From: Deinococcus sonorensis KR-87 | Lineage (GTDB): Bacteria > Deinococcota > Deinococci > Deinococcales > Deinococcaceae | Direction of reading: 5' to 3' | Length of the DNA: 64,000 nucleotides | NCBI RefSeq assembly: GCF_040256395.1 | Contig: NZ_CP158297.1 | Location: 310,001-374,000 of the forward strand | Shown: positions 17,688-26,591 of the stretch, in pieces | Layout of the letters: each line of letters begins with the position of its first letter | Numbering within the stretch: the stretch's first letter is position 1 | Translations under genes and position numbers: made by a program | The notes under the pieces: generated by a model | What the model saw: the letters and a program-made list of their open reading frames with translations, nothing else | Database searches by the model: none | Told to the model about the DNA's origin: nothing

Positions 17688-18621
17688 CCTCGGGGAGGTG
17701 CCCTGTCCACCCGCTGTGCTGTGCGGGAAAGGCGGTTCATCGCCGCGGGTCCTCCGTCGATGGATGCCGTGGGCGGAGTGATCCTGGCCACGGCGACGGC
17801 CAGACGGTGAAGGTCCACAGGAACCCGGGACGCTCAGGCGTGTCCGTGGACGCCCGGCAGGGTGGGGTTCCGCCGAGGCTGCATGAACTTGAGGCGGGAA
17901 TCGCAGGGACTGCATCCGGCTCAGCAGGTCCGGTGGGGCCCACCTCGCTGGTCATCTGCCCGTGAGCGGCGCTGACCAGTTCAAGCATTCCCTTCCGCTG
18001 ACCGGGGGTTGACGCACCCTCATCTAACGTCCTGGTGTCCTCCGCCGTTCCGGGGCCAGCCGTGGAGGCCAGCGAGGTGCGGAAGCTCTTCCGATGACTT
18101 TCTCTCCGTTGCGGTGATGCTCGGCGTACGGTCCGTGCTTGGCTCGCCCTCCTGGGGTCGTCCTGTAGTGACTGCTCCGCCTGGGCTGAGGCCCGGCGGC
18201 ACGGCCGCCACGATCCCGCGGCCCACGGCGCTTTTCGTTCCCGAAGCGAGTGGATGCACCTGGTCTTGCTGCCGGCCCCGGTTCATGCTGGAGCGCCAGC
18301 GCATCGTTGGTCCCCTGGGTTGCGGGCGCACTGTGGTCCACGGGCTCTTCGTCAGACTGGAAGGTGCCCGTGGCCGATGAACCGCCGACGCGGATCTACG
18401 TGGCAGGCGTATCTGTCCTTGAAGTTTCGCCGTACGCATAGTAATGTGGATGGCGTCCACATTCGGCCTCCGGTCCCTGATCAGGAGGTGTGCCCTGACG
18501 AAAAGCCGTCCGGTGCGCCCCTGACATCGTCGCACCACACGCCCCGATTCGCCGCTGCCAGACCGTGCCCACCGGGGCCCCGAGCACCGACGGTCTCTCC
18601 CTTTTTCGCTCAGGAGTCCAC
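17688..18621. other. intergenic gap of 934 bp upstream of the RibD-like gene
   Basis: No convincing gene on either strand up to about 18400. The last 200 bp hold a promoter with overlapping palindrome (18419-18463) and AGGAGGTG (18482-18489) followed by an in-frame GTG whose reading frame runs into the start of the next gene; a leader peptide is possible but unsupported otherwise. Confidence 0.5.
18419..18463 (+). promoter_or_regulatory. promoter with overlapping inverted repeat (putative operator)
   Basis: TTGAAG (18419-18424), a 17-bp spacer and TAATGT (18442-18447) make a good sigma-70-type promoter. The -10 overlaps a perfect inverted repeat with 8-bp arms, AATGTGGA (18443-18450) and TCCACATT (18456-18463), around a 5-bp centre. 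A repressor bound there would block RNA polymerase. The transcript would have a leader of about 165 nt before the ATG at 18622. Confidence 0.6.
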
Positions 18622-19191
18622 ATGCGTAAACTGATCGTCACTGAGTTTCTGACCCTCGACGGCGTGTACGAGGAAGCCACACCCTGGCGACAGGGCTACC
18701 GCACCGAGGACAGCACGTTTAAGCGCGACGAACTGTTTGACGCCGGCGCCCTGCTGCTGGGCCGCGTGACCTATGAGGGCTTCGCCCGGTACTGGCCGAA
18801 CGCGACCGAAACCGGGGCGTTCGGCGAGCGGATGAACCACCTCCCAAAGTTCGTCGCCACCACGACCCTCACCGACCTGTCGTGGAACGCCACTCCCCTC
18901 CACGGTGATGTCGTGGAGGCGGTTCAGACACTCAAGGCGCAGGACGGCGGCCATCTGCTGACCTACGGCAGCGGCACCTTCGTGCAGACGCTGCTGCGCC
19001 ACGGCCTGGTCGACGAACTGCGGCTGATGATGTATCCGGTGGTGCTGGGGAGCGGCAAACGGCTGTTTGGAGGCGGCGACCGGCTGACGATGCAGCTTGC
19101 CTCATCGAAGGAGCTCGGGGACGGGGTACTGCTCCTGACCTATGTGCGTGACACGGAAGCCAGAGGCGACCAGGTTCCATCGTCCCAGTGA
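18622..19191 (+). CDS. RibD C-terminal / dihydrofolate-reductase-like protein, 189 aa
   Basis: AGGAG (18612-18616) precedes the ATG at 18622. The N-terminus MRKLIVTEFLTLDGVYEEA and the segments LLLGRVTYEGFARYWP, FVATTTL, LLTYGSGTFVQTLLRHGLVDELRLM and YPVVLGSGKRLFG are the standard pattern of the RibD C-terminal domain (YyaP/YwjB-type) family: an NADPH-binding reductase fold. Physiological substrates of these stand-alone proteins are mostly unknown. A paralogue lies 415 bp downstream. The promoter with a palindromic operator upstream suggests inducible expression. Confidence 0.9.
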   Translation: MRKLIVTEFLTLDGVYEEATPWRQGYRTEDSTFKRDELFDAGALLLGRVTYEGFARYWPNATETGAFGERMNHLPKFVATTTLTDLSWNATPLHGDVVEAVQTLKAQDGGHLLTYGSGTFVQTLLRHGLVDELRLMMYPVVLGSGKRLFGGGDRLTMQLASSKELGDGVLLLTYVRDTEARGDQVPSSQ

Positions 19192-19606
19192 CCGGTGGAT
19201 GATCCGGCACGGTCAGCCCACAAGCGTGCGGCCGGCCACCCACCAGGATGGATCGCAAGCCTTGACCTGATGCCTGACGCTGACGACTGCGGTCATTTTG
19301 ACCGCATTCCGGGCGGCGGTCCTGGCGCTTCACAACGGCCGCACCGCTCCAAGTGGGCCCTGTGCGGGATGGGGAGCTTGAGCGCGGCGCTCAAAACTGG
19401 CCGTGGCCTGCGGCACCCGACCTCCATCGGAGCAGCTGAGACAGCAAGCACTCCGGCTGGGTGCAACGGCCCCACGATCCGGAGAGGGAGTCAAGCGGGG
19501 CGACCCCCGTCATCCGCCCGTACCCATGTGAACAGGCCCCTCTCCCCTTCAATCACGCTCGCCATCCGCACGGTGGATCCACGCCGTGGAAGGAAAGGAC
19601 AAGAGA
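19192..19606. other. intergenic gap between paralogous reductase genes
   Basis: An open plus-strand frame crosses it but its translation is Arg/Pro/Ser-rich without family resemblance. Nothing else recognised. Confidence 0.4.
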
Positions 19607-20137
19607 ATGGCCAGGCTCGTGTACGGAATGAACCAGTCACTGGACGGCTACGTGGATCATCAGGCGTTTCTGCCAAGTTCCACGCTCTTCCGCCACTTCA
19701 TTGAAGAGGTTCAGGGGCAGGCGGGCGGCATCTACGGCCGCCGGATGTATGAGGTGATGCGGTACTGGGACGAGGATCAGCCTGAATGGGACGCCGAGGA
19801 ACACGCCTTCGCGGCGGCGTGGCGCAACCGGCCAAAATGGGTCGTTTCACGCTCTCTGACGTCGGTCGGTCCGAACGCCACGCTGATCACCGCTGATGTT
19901 GAGGGGACGGTCCGCGCACTGAAAGCCGAGCGCGACGGGCGGATCGAGGTGGCTGGCCCACAACTGGCACACCACCTCACTGCTCTCGGGCTGATCGACG
20001 AGTACCGCATGTACGTGCACCCGGTGGTGCTGGGGCACGGCACACCGTATTTCGCCGGTCAGCGGCCACCGCTGCGCCTGATGGCCGCCGACCGGATGGA
20101 CGAGCAGGTCATCCGGTTGACCTACGAGCCGGCCTGA
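19607..20137 (+). CDS. RibD C-terminal / dihydrofolate-reductase-like protein, 176 aa
   Basis: The ATG at 19607 follows an AAGGA-type site. MARLVYGMNQSLDGYVDH, IYGRRMYEVMRYWDE, WVVSRSL, IEVAGPQLAHHLTALGLIDEYRMYVHPVVLGHGTPYF give the complete RibD C-terminal pattern. It is a paralogue of the 18622 gene but diverged, closer to the subgroup with GPQLAH and PVVLGHG. A cytoplasmic NADPH-dependent reductase fold is expected; substrate unknown. Confidence 0.9.
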   Translation: MARLVYGMNQSLDGYVDHQAFLPSSTLFRHFIEEVQGQAGGIYGRRMYEVMRYWDEDQPEWDAEEHAFAAAWRNRPKWVVSRSLTSVGPNATLITADVEGTVRALKAERDGRIEVAGPQLAHHLTALGLIDEYRMYVHPVVLGHGTPYFAGQRPPLRLMAADRMDEQVIRLTYEPA

Positions 20138-20445
20138 TCCCGCAGGGCGGCGGGTGAGCGGCATGGTGCCCCGTCCACCGGGCCTGCTCCTGACGAACAG
20201 GCAAGCGCGTCCCCGGATCCATGCCGCAGCCCCTTGAGGGAGCCCTGCAGTTCATCGGCGGGACATGGCGTGCGGTGCACCACGGCTCGGGTGGAGGGCG
20301 CATGTGGGTCCGGTCCGCCCCCCTGTGGGTGAAAGCGTGAGCGTTCCCCGCAGGGCAGGTGGTGAGCAGGACCGTGCGGGCTTCTGCCGGGCTCCACTCG
20401 GGGTGTGGTCAGTGTTCTGACAGACCCCGGGGAGCACACTGAAGC
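20138..20445. other. intergenic gap upstream of the response-regulator operon
   Basis: Just before the operon there is GTCAG-TGTT-CTGAC (20411-20424 region), a short inverted repeat, then CACACT 5 bp before the ATG at 20446. No gene seen. Confidence 0.4.
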
Positions 20446-20823
20446 ATGCCCGGCACCGCCTCCCGCCCACACCATCCCGGTACCGTGATGCTGGTCGAGG
20501 ACCTCACCGCCATCCGCACCCTCCAGCGGTTCCTGCTGCACCGCAGCGGGCTGGAGGTCGTCGAGTGCGCCGACCTCCCGGAAGCCGAGTCCGCGTTGAG
20601 CCGCTTCGCCCCGGGGGTGGTGGTCCTGGACCTGAACCTCCCCGGCGGCCATGGCCTGAATCTGCTGGAGCATATCGACCGCTCCGTCACGAACGTGCTG
20701 GTGATGAGCAGCATGGCCCAGCAGCACACCATCGAAACCAGCCGGGTGCGCGGCGACGCGTACCTGTCCAAGCCGTTTGATCCGGCGGTGTTCGTCGACA
20801 CGGTCCAGAGGTTGCTGCCCTGA
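20446..20823 (+). CDS. single-domain response regulator, 125 aa
   Basis: The product is a receiver domain alone. The acidic pair Glu18-Asp19 (VMLVEDL), phosphoacceptor Asp62 (VVLDLNLPGG), the switch Ser88/Ser89 (VLVMSSM) and Lys109 (AYLSKPFD) are all present, so phosphotransfer is expected. There is no output domain: it must act through a partner. Fourteen bp downstream on the same strand come a membrane HEAT-repeat protein and a glycosyltransferase, which are the obvious candidate targets. No histidine kinase is encoded in the window. Confidence 0.9.
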   Translation: MPGTASRPHHPGTVMLVEDLTAIRTLQRFLLHRSGLEVVECADLPEAESALSRFAPGVVVLDLNLPGGHGLNLLEHIDRSVTNVLVMSSMAQQHTIETSRVRGDAYLSKPFDPAVFVDTVQRLLP

Positions 20824-20837
20824 ACTCCAGACTCGCC

Positions 20838-22007
20838 ATGCTGGGCTTCGGCCTGCTGGCGCTCGCCATCAGCCTGATCCTCACGCTGCTGATGCTCGCC
20901 ACCGGCTTCACCCTGCTCGAAACGCACCTGCAGCCGCACCGTGGCGTCACCTGGCCGCTGCTGGTGTTCACCTGCGTGTCCGGCGGTCTGTTCTGCGTGG
21001 TGCTCAGCGGCCTGCAGTTCGTGCAGCTGGCCCTGGCGCACCGCAGCGCCGCCTCCAGCCACAGCGGCGAACTGTGGTGGAGCGAACGCCTGATTGCGTG
21101 GGTGTACGCTGGCGAGCCCACGCCACGGCCGCTGGACCGCGCCGGCGTCGCGACGCTGCTGAAGCTGCGCGACGCGATGCACGGCGAGGACTCGGATCGC
21201 CTGCGTGACCTCTACCGCCAGGAAGGCTGGCTGGCCCGGGACCTGCGGCACCTCAACCGCCCCATCAGCTCCACCCTGCTGCGCGCGGAGGCCATCGAGC
21301 GCCTCGCCCTGCTGCGCGACCCGGACGCGCTGGACACCCTGATCCGCCAGCTGGGGCATCGCCATCCGGAGGTGCGCTCCCTGGCCCTGCTGGCCATCGC
21401 CCGCTCCATCGGCCGGCTGCCGGCGGGCCACCCGGAACAGCACAGCGCCAGCCTGGCCGTGCACGCCGCGCTGACCGGCGGCACCTTCAGCGTCGGCCAG
21501 GCGCAGGAGGCCCTGACCCTGATGGACGGCCACGGCCTGACGCTCTCGCGCGCGCTGCTGCTTCAATCGTCCCCGACGCTGCAGCTGGTGGTGCTGGAGG
21601 TGCTGGCCCGGCGCCGCTCCGCCGAGCTGCACACGGACGTGATGCCGCTGCTGCACGCCGCGCACCCGGAACTGCGGGCCGGCGCCCTGAAGGTGCTGTC
21701 GCGCAGCGGACAGCTTCCGCCCGCGGCCCACGCGCCGGTGTTGGCGCTGACCCAGGACCCGGTGTCCTTCGTTCGGCTGCAGGCCACCAGCGCCGCCGCC
21801 CTGCTCCAGCCGCTCCCGGAACCGGACCTGTGGACGTTGATCGGCGACCCGCACTGGTGGGTGCGCCGCGCGGCCGCTCATGGCCTGGGCCGCAGCGACG
21901 CCGGACGGGCCGTGCTGACCCGTGCCGGGGCGGCGCACCCGGACCGCTACGCCCGCGATATCGCCAACGACACCCTGGCCGACCTGCGCGCCCGCGCCCT
22001 GCCATGA
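20838..22007 (+). CDS. membrane-anchored HEAT-repeat protein, 389 aa
   Basis: Two N-terminal membrane helices (LGFGLLALAISLILTLLMLA and WPLLVFTCVSGGLFCVVL) are followed from about residue 145 by HEAT-like helical repeats: RAEAIERLALLRDPDALDTL, HPEVRSLALLAIARSIGRL, HPELRAGALKVLSRSGQLP, DPHWWVRRAAAHGLGRS. HEAT arrays bind proteins. The gene sits 14 bp after a response regulator and its stop overlaps the start of a GT2 gene (ATGA), so the three are one operon. A role as an adaptor between phosphorylated regulator and synthase is inferred from this layout only. Confidence 0.85.
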   Translation: MLGFGLLALAISLILTLLMLATGFTLLETHLQPHRGVTWPLLVFTCVSGGLFCVVLSGLQFVQLALAHRSAASSHSGELWWSERLIAWVYAGEPTPRPLDRAGVATLLKLRDAMHGEDSDRLRDLYRQEGWLARDLRHLNRPISSTLLRAEAIERLALLRDPDALDTLIRQLGHRHPEVRSLALLAIARSIGRLPAGHPEQHSASLAVHAALTGGTFSVGQAQEALTLMDGHGLTLSRALLLQSSPTLQLVVLEVLARRRSAELHTDVMPLLHAAHPELRAGALKVLSRSGQLPPAAHAPVLALTQDPVSFVRLQATSAAALLQPLPEPDLWTLIGDPHWWVRRAAAHGLGRSDAGRAVLTRAGAAHPDRYARDIANDTLADLRARALP

Positions 22008-23395
22008 TCGAGGTCCTGGAAGTCCTGATTCTGGTGTACTTCACGGTGCTGAACACCTTCTACGCCGTGGCGGTCTCGGTCGCCACCCGCGAACTCAGCT
22101 ACCACATCCGCCGGCGACAGAGCGTCGGCCTGACCGAACTGCTCAACCGCGAGTTCTACAAACCGGTCAGCATCTTGGTGCCCGCCTACAACGAGGAGGA
22201 GACCATCCAGGCGAGCGTGGACTCGTTTCTGGCGCTGCAGTACCCGGAGTACGAGGTCATTGTCGTCAACGACGGCAGCCGCGACGGCACCCTCGCCACC
22301 CTGATCCGCGCGTATGACCTGATCGAAACCAACCGCAACGCCTCGAAGACGCTGGCGACCCGCCCGGTGCGGACCATCTACCGCAGCCGCACCCGGCCGA
22401 ACCTCACGGTGATCGACAAGGAGAACGGCGGCAAGGCCGACGCGCTGAACGTCGGCCTCACCTACGCGACCTTCCCGCTGTTCTGCGCGGTGGACGCCGA
22501 CAGCCTCCTCGACGCCGAGGCGCTGCTGCGGCTCGCGCGCCGCTTCGTGGAGAACGACCGCCTGATCGCCGCCGGGGGCAGCGTCCGGGTGATGAACGGC
22601 AGCGTCCTGAAGGACGGCCGGGTGACGGAGCTGCAGCTTCCGCAGCGCTGGATTGAACGCGTTCAGGTGGTGGAGTACGCGCGCGCCTTCCTGGCCGGGC
22701 GCACCACCTTCAGCGCCCTGGGCCTGCTGCTGATCATCTCCGGCGCGTTCGGGCTGTTCAAGCGCAGCGTGGTGATCGAGGCGGGCGGCTTTCTGGAGGG
22801 CACGGTGGGCGAGGACATGGAACTGGTCATGCGACTGCACCGCCGGATGCGCGACCAGCGCCAGCCGTACGACGTCGAGTTCGACCTGGACCCGGTCTGC
22901 TGGACCCAGGCGCCCGACAGCTGGAAGGTGCTGCGCTCGCAACGCGACCGCTGGCAGCGCGGCCTGTGGGAGGGCCTGCTGCACCACCGCCGGATGTGGT
23001 TCAACCCGAAGTACGGGCGCATCGGGATGATCGCCATTCCCTACTACCTGCTGTTCGAAGCGCTCTCGCCGTTGATCGAGGTGGGCGGGTACGCGTTCAT
23101 GCTGATCCTGGCACTCACCGGGCACCTCAACTTGACCTTCGTGCTGCTGTTCCTGCTGCTGGCGCTGCTGTACGGCACGGTCGTGAGCGTTGCGGCACTC
23201 TCGATCGAACTGTTCATGCGGGTGCACTACGCCCGCCCGCAGCACCGCCTCCAGCTGCTCCTCACCGCCCTGCTGGAGAATTTCGGGTTCCGGCAGTGGC
23301 ACGCCTGGGTGCGCTTCCGCGCCACCCTCAAGCTCGGTCAGAAGAAAGGCCAGTGGGGCGCCATGACCCGCCAGAAGATCACCGCCAGAAAATAA
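22004..23395 (+). CDS. membrane family-2 glycosyltransferase (processive synthase type), 463 aa
   Basis: The ATG at 22004 overlaps the HEAT gene's stop. Topology: one N-terminal helix (VLILVYFTVLNTFYAVAVSV), a cytosolic GT2 domain and at least two C-terminal helices (about 345-400). GT-A motifs are complete: VPAYNEEETIQASVDS, VNDGSRDGT, ENGGKADALNVG, AVDADSLLD (DxD), GEDMELVMRLHR and QRDRWQRG (QxxRW type). This resembles N-acetylglucosamine or hyaluronan-type beta-glycan synthases, so secretion of an exopolysaccharide is the likely job. The sugar cannot be told. Confidence 0.92.
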   Translation: MIEVLEVLILVYFTVLNTFYAVAVSVATRELSYHIRRRQSVGLTELLNREFYKPVSILVPAYNEEETIQASVDSFLALQYPEYEVIVVNDGSRDGTLATLIRAYDLIETNRNASKTLATRPVRTIYRSRTRPNLTVIDKENGGKADALNVGLTYATFPLFCAVDADSLLDAEALLRLARRFVENDRLIAAGGSVRVMNGSVLKDGRVTELQLPQRWIERVQVVEYARAFLAGRTTFSALGLLLIISGAFGLFKRSVVIEAGGFLEGTVGEDMELVMRLHRRMRDQRQPYDVEFDLDPVCWTQAPDSWKVLRSQRDRWQRGLWEGLLHHRRMWFNPKYGRIGMIAIPYYLLFEALSPLIEVGGYAFMLILALTGHLNLTFVLLFLLLALLYGTVVSVAALSIELFMRVHYARPQHRLQLLLTALLENFGFRQWHAWVRFRATLKLGQKKGQWGAMTRQKITARK

Positions 23396-23462
23396 CTCTG
23401 GGGCGTGTTGGTGTTGGCCCGGGGGAGATTGCCGCGTCCACCCGGCATGGTCATGATGGGTC

Positions 23463-24419
23463 ATGACCACCTCCCCCCCGCCCTTTACGATCCGCGCACC
23501 TACCCCGGATGACCGCCCGGCGATTGTCGACATCATCAACACGAACGTGCCAACGCCCTACACCCCCGACACGTTCGCTGAACGGATGCACGACCTCCGA
23601 CACACCTCCGGCTTCTTTCAGGATTGGGTGCTCGAAGAGGCCAGCGGCCGCGTCCGTGGAATAAGTGCGCTATACGGCCCGCCGCTCACCACGACAGCAC
23701 TCGATCTGCTCCTGGTCGTGGCCCCTGACGCCCGCCGGCGTGGCTATGGGTCGGCGCTGCTGCATCACGCCCTCGACCGTGCACGGGCCCAGGGTGCTGG
23801 ACGCCTGGAGGTCAGCGTGCGTGACCTGAACCCGGACTCACGCGCCTGGGCAGATCGACGCGGCTTCTCCCTGCGCTTTCACCGCTTCGAATCCTCTCTC
23901 GACCTCCCGGCTTTCGACGACGCAGCCCATGCCGATCTGGAAGGCCGACGAACGCGTGCCGGCATCACCTGGCAGGACATGGACACGCTGGGCCGCGATG
24001 AGGCGAACTGGGCACGCTTGTACACCTTCTTCGCGGACCGGATGTGGGAATCGCCGGATTACCAGGATGAGCCGCGGTGGACCGTCGAGCAGATTCGGCA
24101 CGTGCTCCGCCAGGATCCCAACCTTCGGCCGGCGTGGATCGTGCTGGCGACGCGGGGCGAGGACTGGCTGGGGCTCTGCGTGCTGGCGCGGCATCCGCGT
24201 GGCGCGCTCAACTTCTTCACGGGGGTGGCTCCGGAAGCGCGAGGGATGGGGGTGGCGCGGGCGCTGAAGGTGGAGGTGATTCGCCGGGCGCGCGCGGCGG
24301 GGTTCACGGAGATGTTCACGCAGAACCTCAGCACCAACGCGCCGATGCTGAGTGTGAACCGCCGTCTGGGGTTCAAGCCGCGCCCGGGCTTGTGGATCTT
24401 GAGGCGCACCCTGTCCTAA
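23463..24419 (+). CDS. GNAT acetyltransferase with two GNAT domains, 318 aa
   Basis: Two acetyl-CoA sites are visible: RRRGYGSALLHHALDRA in the N-terminal half (about 95-115) and ARGMGVARALKVEVIRRA in the C-terminal half (about 258-280), each followed by the typical A-W-x-x-RGFS or N-R-R-L-G-F end of the fold. Double-GNAT proteins acetylate small molecules or antibiotics, often with one domain degenerate; here both Q/RxxGxG/A loops look intact. Substrate unknown. It starts 67 bp after the glycosyltransferase gene, without obvious promoter. Confidence 0.88.
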   Translation: MTTSPPPFTIRAPTPDDRPAIVDIINTNVPTPYTPDTFAERMHDLRHTSGFFQDWVLEEASGRVRGISALYGPPLTTTALDLLLVVAPDARRRGYGSALLHHALDRARAQGAGRLEVSVRDLNPDSRAWADRRGFSLRFHRFESSLDLPAFDDAAHADLEGRRTRAGITWQDMDTLGRDEANWARLYTFFADRMWESPDYQDEPRWTVEQIRHVLRQDPNLRPAWIVLATRGEDWLGLCVLARHPRGALNFFTGVAPEARGMGVARALKVEVIRRARAAGFTEMFTQNLSTNAPMLSVNRRLGFKPRPGLWILRRTLS

Positions 24420-25032
24420 GCCTGCCGGATCACGCCGTGGCCGGCACGTGGCCCTGCAGATGAACGCGGCGGTGTAGACCTGTGGCCCCTGGACTGGTGG
24501 CCGTCAGGGGATGCGGATAACGTTGAGGGGAAGGTTACCCGCTGCGGCCGTGCTGGTGCAGGGTGGAGGCGATCTTGCCGTGGTGGAGCTCCAGCCGCAC
24601 CCGCTGTAAAGGTCGAGGATCTTCTGCCCGATCCGGCGCTCCTCATGGCGGACGGTGACCAGAAAGCGCCACTGCCGCCGAAGCGAACCCCTGTTCGATG
24701 GCCTGGATGTCTTGCAGGAACGGAGTGGCGTGCCGTTCAGCGGACGTGCTGACGCCCAGTGGGGCCGGCCTGTGGCCGCCGCGCAGCAGCCAAGTCCCCG
24801 CCTGGACCCAGCAGCACCAGCGGCAGGAACAGCTACCAGCTCACGCCCCAGCGTCGCTCTAAACTCCGGGGTCCGGTCCCTGTGTCTCCTCAGGACGTGC
24901 CCGCCTGACAGCTCCTTGGCGTCGGCCTGCTTCAGGGCGTTCCCCACACCTTCGGAAAGGGTCCGCGGCTGATTGCTCGCCGGTCTCCTCGCGCTCCACT
25001 GCCTGCGGGGATGGTTCAGTCTGGACCCCTGC
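24420..25032. pseudogene. gap with possible decayed minus-strand gene
   Basis: On the minus strand, patches that read like real protein lie in successive different frames: SEGVGNALKQADAKELSGG, then LFLPLVLLGPGGDLAAA, then FLQDIQAIEQGFASAAVAL, then VRHEERRIGQKILDLYSG, then RLELHHGKIASTLHQHGRSG near 24545-24600. Together they could be a frame-disrupted gene with a membrane segment. I do not recognise the family, and chance cannot be excluded. Confidence 0.3.
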
Positions 25033-25668
25033 TCAACCGGTGCGCACAAGGCGGCGTTCGAGCAGTCGGCCGACCAGCCACATCAATGCGGTGGACACGA
25101 TCAGCACGACGATCATCCACAGCCAGGACGTCCGCGCGGCGGTCGCGCCGGCCACGGCATACAGCAGGGCGGCCGGGAGCGACCCGAGCGCGGACGCCAG
25201 CGCGACCTGCCACGCGGGTAACCGGGCGGTTCCGGCCAGCACCACCAGGGTCTCCGCCAGGAGGGGTACCGGGCGGGTGACGGTGATGGCCAGCAGCCCG
25301 TACCGGCCCAGGACCCGTTCGGCCTGCTGGCGGGCGTCGCCTGGGAAGAACCGGGTCAGCCAGACCCCACCCCGGCGCCCCAGCAGGAACCCGAACATCG
25401 CTGCGCCAACGCTGCCGAGCAGGGACAGCAGCGTTCCGATCAGCACGCCGTACAGCGACCCGTACCCGACCATCACCACGCTGGACGGCACCGGCAGCAG
25501 CACGTCCGCGACCAGCAGGGCCGTTCCCACCAGCGCGCCGGTCACGCCACCCATCCGCAACCAGGGTGTGGGATCGGTCAGCAGCGGCACGCCCAGAGCT
25601 TCGACCACCACGAACACGGCGCCAAGCAGCAGCAGCAGCCCGAAGGCCAGAAACAGGTACAGTTTCAT
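25033..25668 (-). CDS. VTT/DedA-like (TVP38/TMEM64-type) membrane protein, about 211 aa
   Basis: Five or six hydrophobic segments. The VTT-type core is visible: LLPVPSSVVMVGYGSLYG, then a Gly-rich helix LLSLLGSVGAAMFGFLLGRRGG, and later YGLLAITVTRPVPLLAETLVVLAG, matching the family's G-R-x-x-P-x-x-x-E pattern. Such proteins are linked to lipid scrambling and membrane homeostasis. Start at 25668 follows TGGAG with 6-nt spacing and opens on a hydrophobic helix. An in-frame ATG at 25749 has TATGCT 7 bp upstream and is an alternative that adds 27 residues. Confidence 0.85.
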   Translation of the reverse strand: MKLYLFLAFGLLLLLGAVFVVVEALGVPLLTDPTPWLRMGGVTGALVGTALLVADVLLPVPSSVVMVGYGSLYGVLIGTLLSLLGSVGAAMFGFLLGRRGGVWLTRFFPGDARQQAERVLGRYGLLAITVTRPVPLLAETLVVLAGTARLPAWQVALASALGSLPAALLYAVAGATAARTSWLWMIVVLIVSTALMWLVGRLLERRLVRTG

Positions 25669-26024
25669 GGCCGGCTCCAGCGTCCGTCCAGCGGGGACGC
25701 AGGCAGACCTCAGGCCGTGCAGCAGGGACAACAGCAAGAAGGCGGGCATTCCGGGAAGCATACGCCTGTAGGACGGGCCAGCATGTCCAGTCGCCCTGCT
25801 GGCCGGCCTGGCGGCAGGTTCCAGGTGGGAAAGGTGGAGAGCCAGCGCCACCAGGCCCGCGAGTCACCTGGTGCGGCCAGCACGGTCGTTCCAGTGAGAA
25901 AAACGGCGAAACACTGGTCGGCGACGGACCACCGACAAGTTCATCGGCGTACAGCAAGCCCCCACTGCCTCCTTTCGTCAGGTGAGGCGCAAGTCGTCTC
26001 CTATACTGCCCGGGAGGAGGGATT
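25669..26024. other. intergenic gap between divergent genes
   Basis: Contains TATGCT (25757-25762, minus) before the alternative membrane-protein start and TATACT (26002-26007, plus) before the PPOX gene. No gene seen. Confidence 0.4.
26002..26020 (+). promoter_or_regulatory. -10 element TATACT and strong ribosome binding site before a GTG start
   Basis: TATACT (26002-26007) is followed by GGAGGAGG (26013-26020), which sits 4 nt before the GTG start at 26025. This decides the GTG start and implies a very short leader. Confidence 0.6.
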
Positions 26025-26591
26025 GTGGCCAAGCAGTTTGCCCGGATGCTCCCGGAACACGTGACCTTTATCGAGCAGCAGAGGCTGTTCTTTACGGCCA
26101 GCGCCGCGCCCGACGGACGAGTGAACGTCTCCCCCAAGGGCCTTGACACCCTCCGCGTCCTCGACGATGCCACAGTTGCCTACCTGGACCTTACGGGCAG
26201 CGGCAATGAATCCGCAGCCCACCTCCGCGTGTCACCGCGGTTCACGCTGATGTTCTGTGCGTTCGAAGGTGCGCCCCTGGTCCTGCGGTTGTACGGCGTG
26301 GGCCGCGTGCTGCGGCCCGGGACACCTGAGTTCGACCGGCGGGCGGCGCATTTCACCATGCTGCCGGGCGCACGACAGATCATCGAGGTGCGGGTGGAAC
26401 TCGTCCAGACCTCGTGCGGCTTCGGGGTTCCAGTGATGACGTTTCAAGAGGACCGGACGGCGCTGACCCGGCAGGCGGAAGCGTGGGGGCCGGACGGTTT
26501 GACGGACTACTGGCGACGCAAGAACGTGCGCAGCATCGATGGCCTGCCCACGGGTCTGTTCCGAGAGGACGAGGCGACCGAGACGCCGTAA
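26025..26591 (+). CDS. pyridoxamine 5'-phosphate oxidase family protein, 188 aa
   Basis: GTG start supported by GGAGGAGG. The split-barrel flavin fold is recognised from FIEQQRLFFTASAAPDGRVN, VNVSPKGLDTLRVLDD, VAYLDLTGSGNESAAHLR and LRLYGVGRVL. These segments match the stand-alone PPOX-like family that binds FMN or F420 and reduces small molecules; it is not the biosynthetic PdxH, which is longer at the C-terminus with a different signature. The C-terminal region has VPVMTFQEDR and a helical tail WRRKNVRSIDGLPTG. Cytoplasmic; single gene. Confidence 0.9.
   Translation: MAKQFARMLPEHVTFIEQQRLFFTASAAPDGRVNVSPKGLDTLRVLDDATVAYLDLTGSGNESAAHLRVSPRFTLMFCAFEGAPLVLRLYGVGRVLRPGTPEFDRRAAHFTMLPGARQIIEVRVELVQTSCGFGVPVMTFQEDRTALTRQAEAWGPDGLTDYWRRKNVRSIDGLPTGLFREDEATETP

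Noticed and set aside
18254..18634. 126-codon plus-strand frame before the RibD-like gene
   Set aside because: It runs through the promoter and palindrome, its translation is unlike protein and only its last third has a ribosome binding site; at most a leader peptide.
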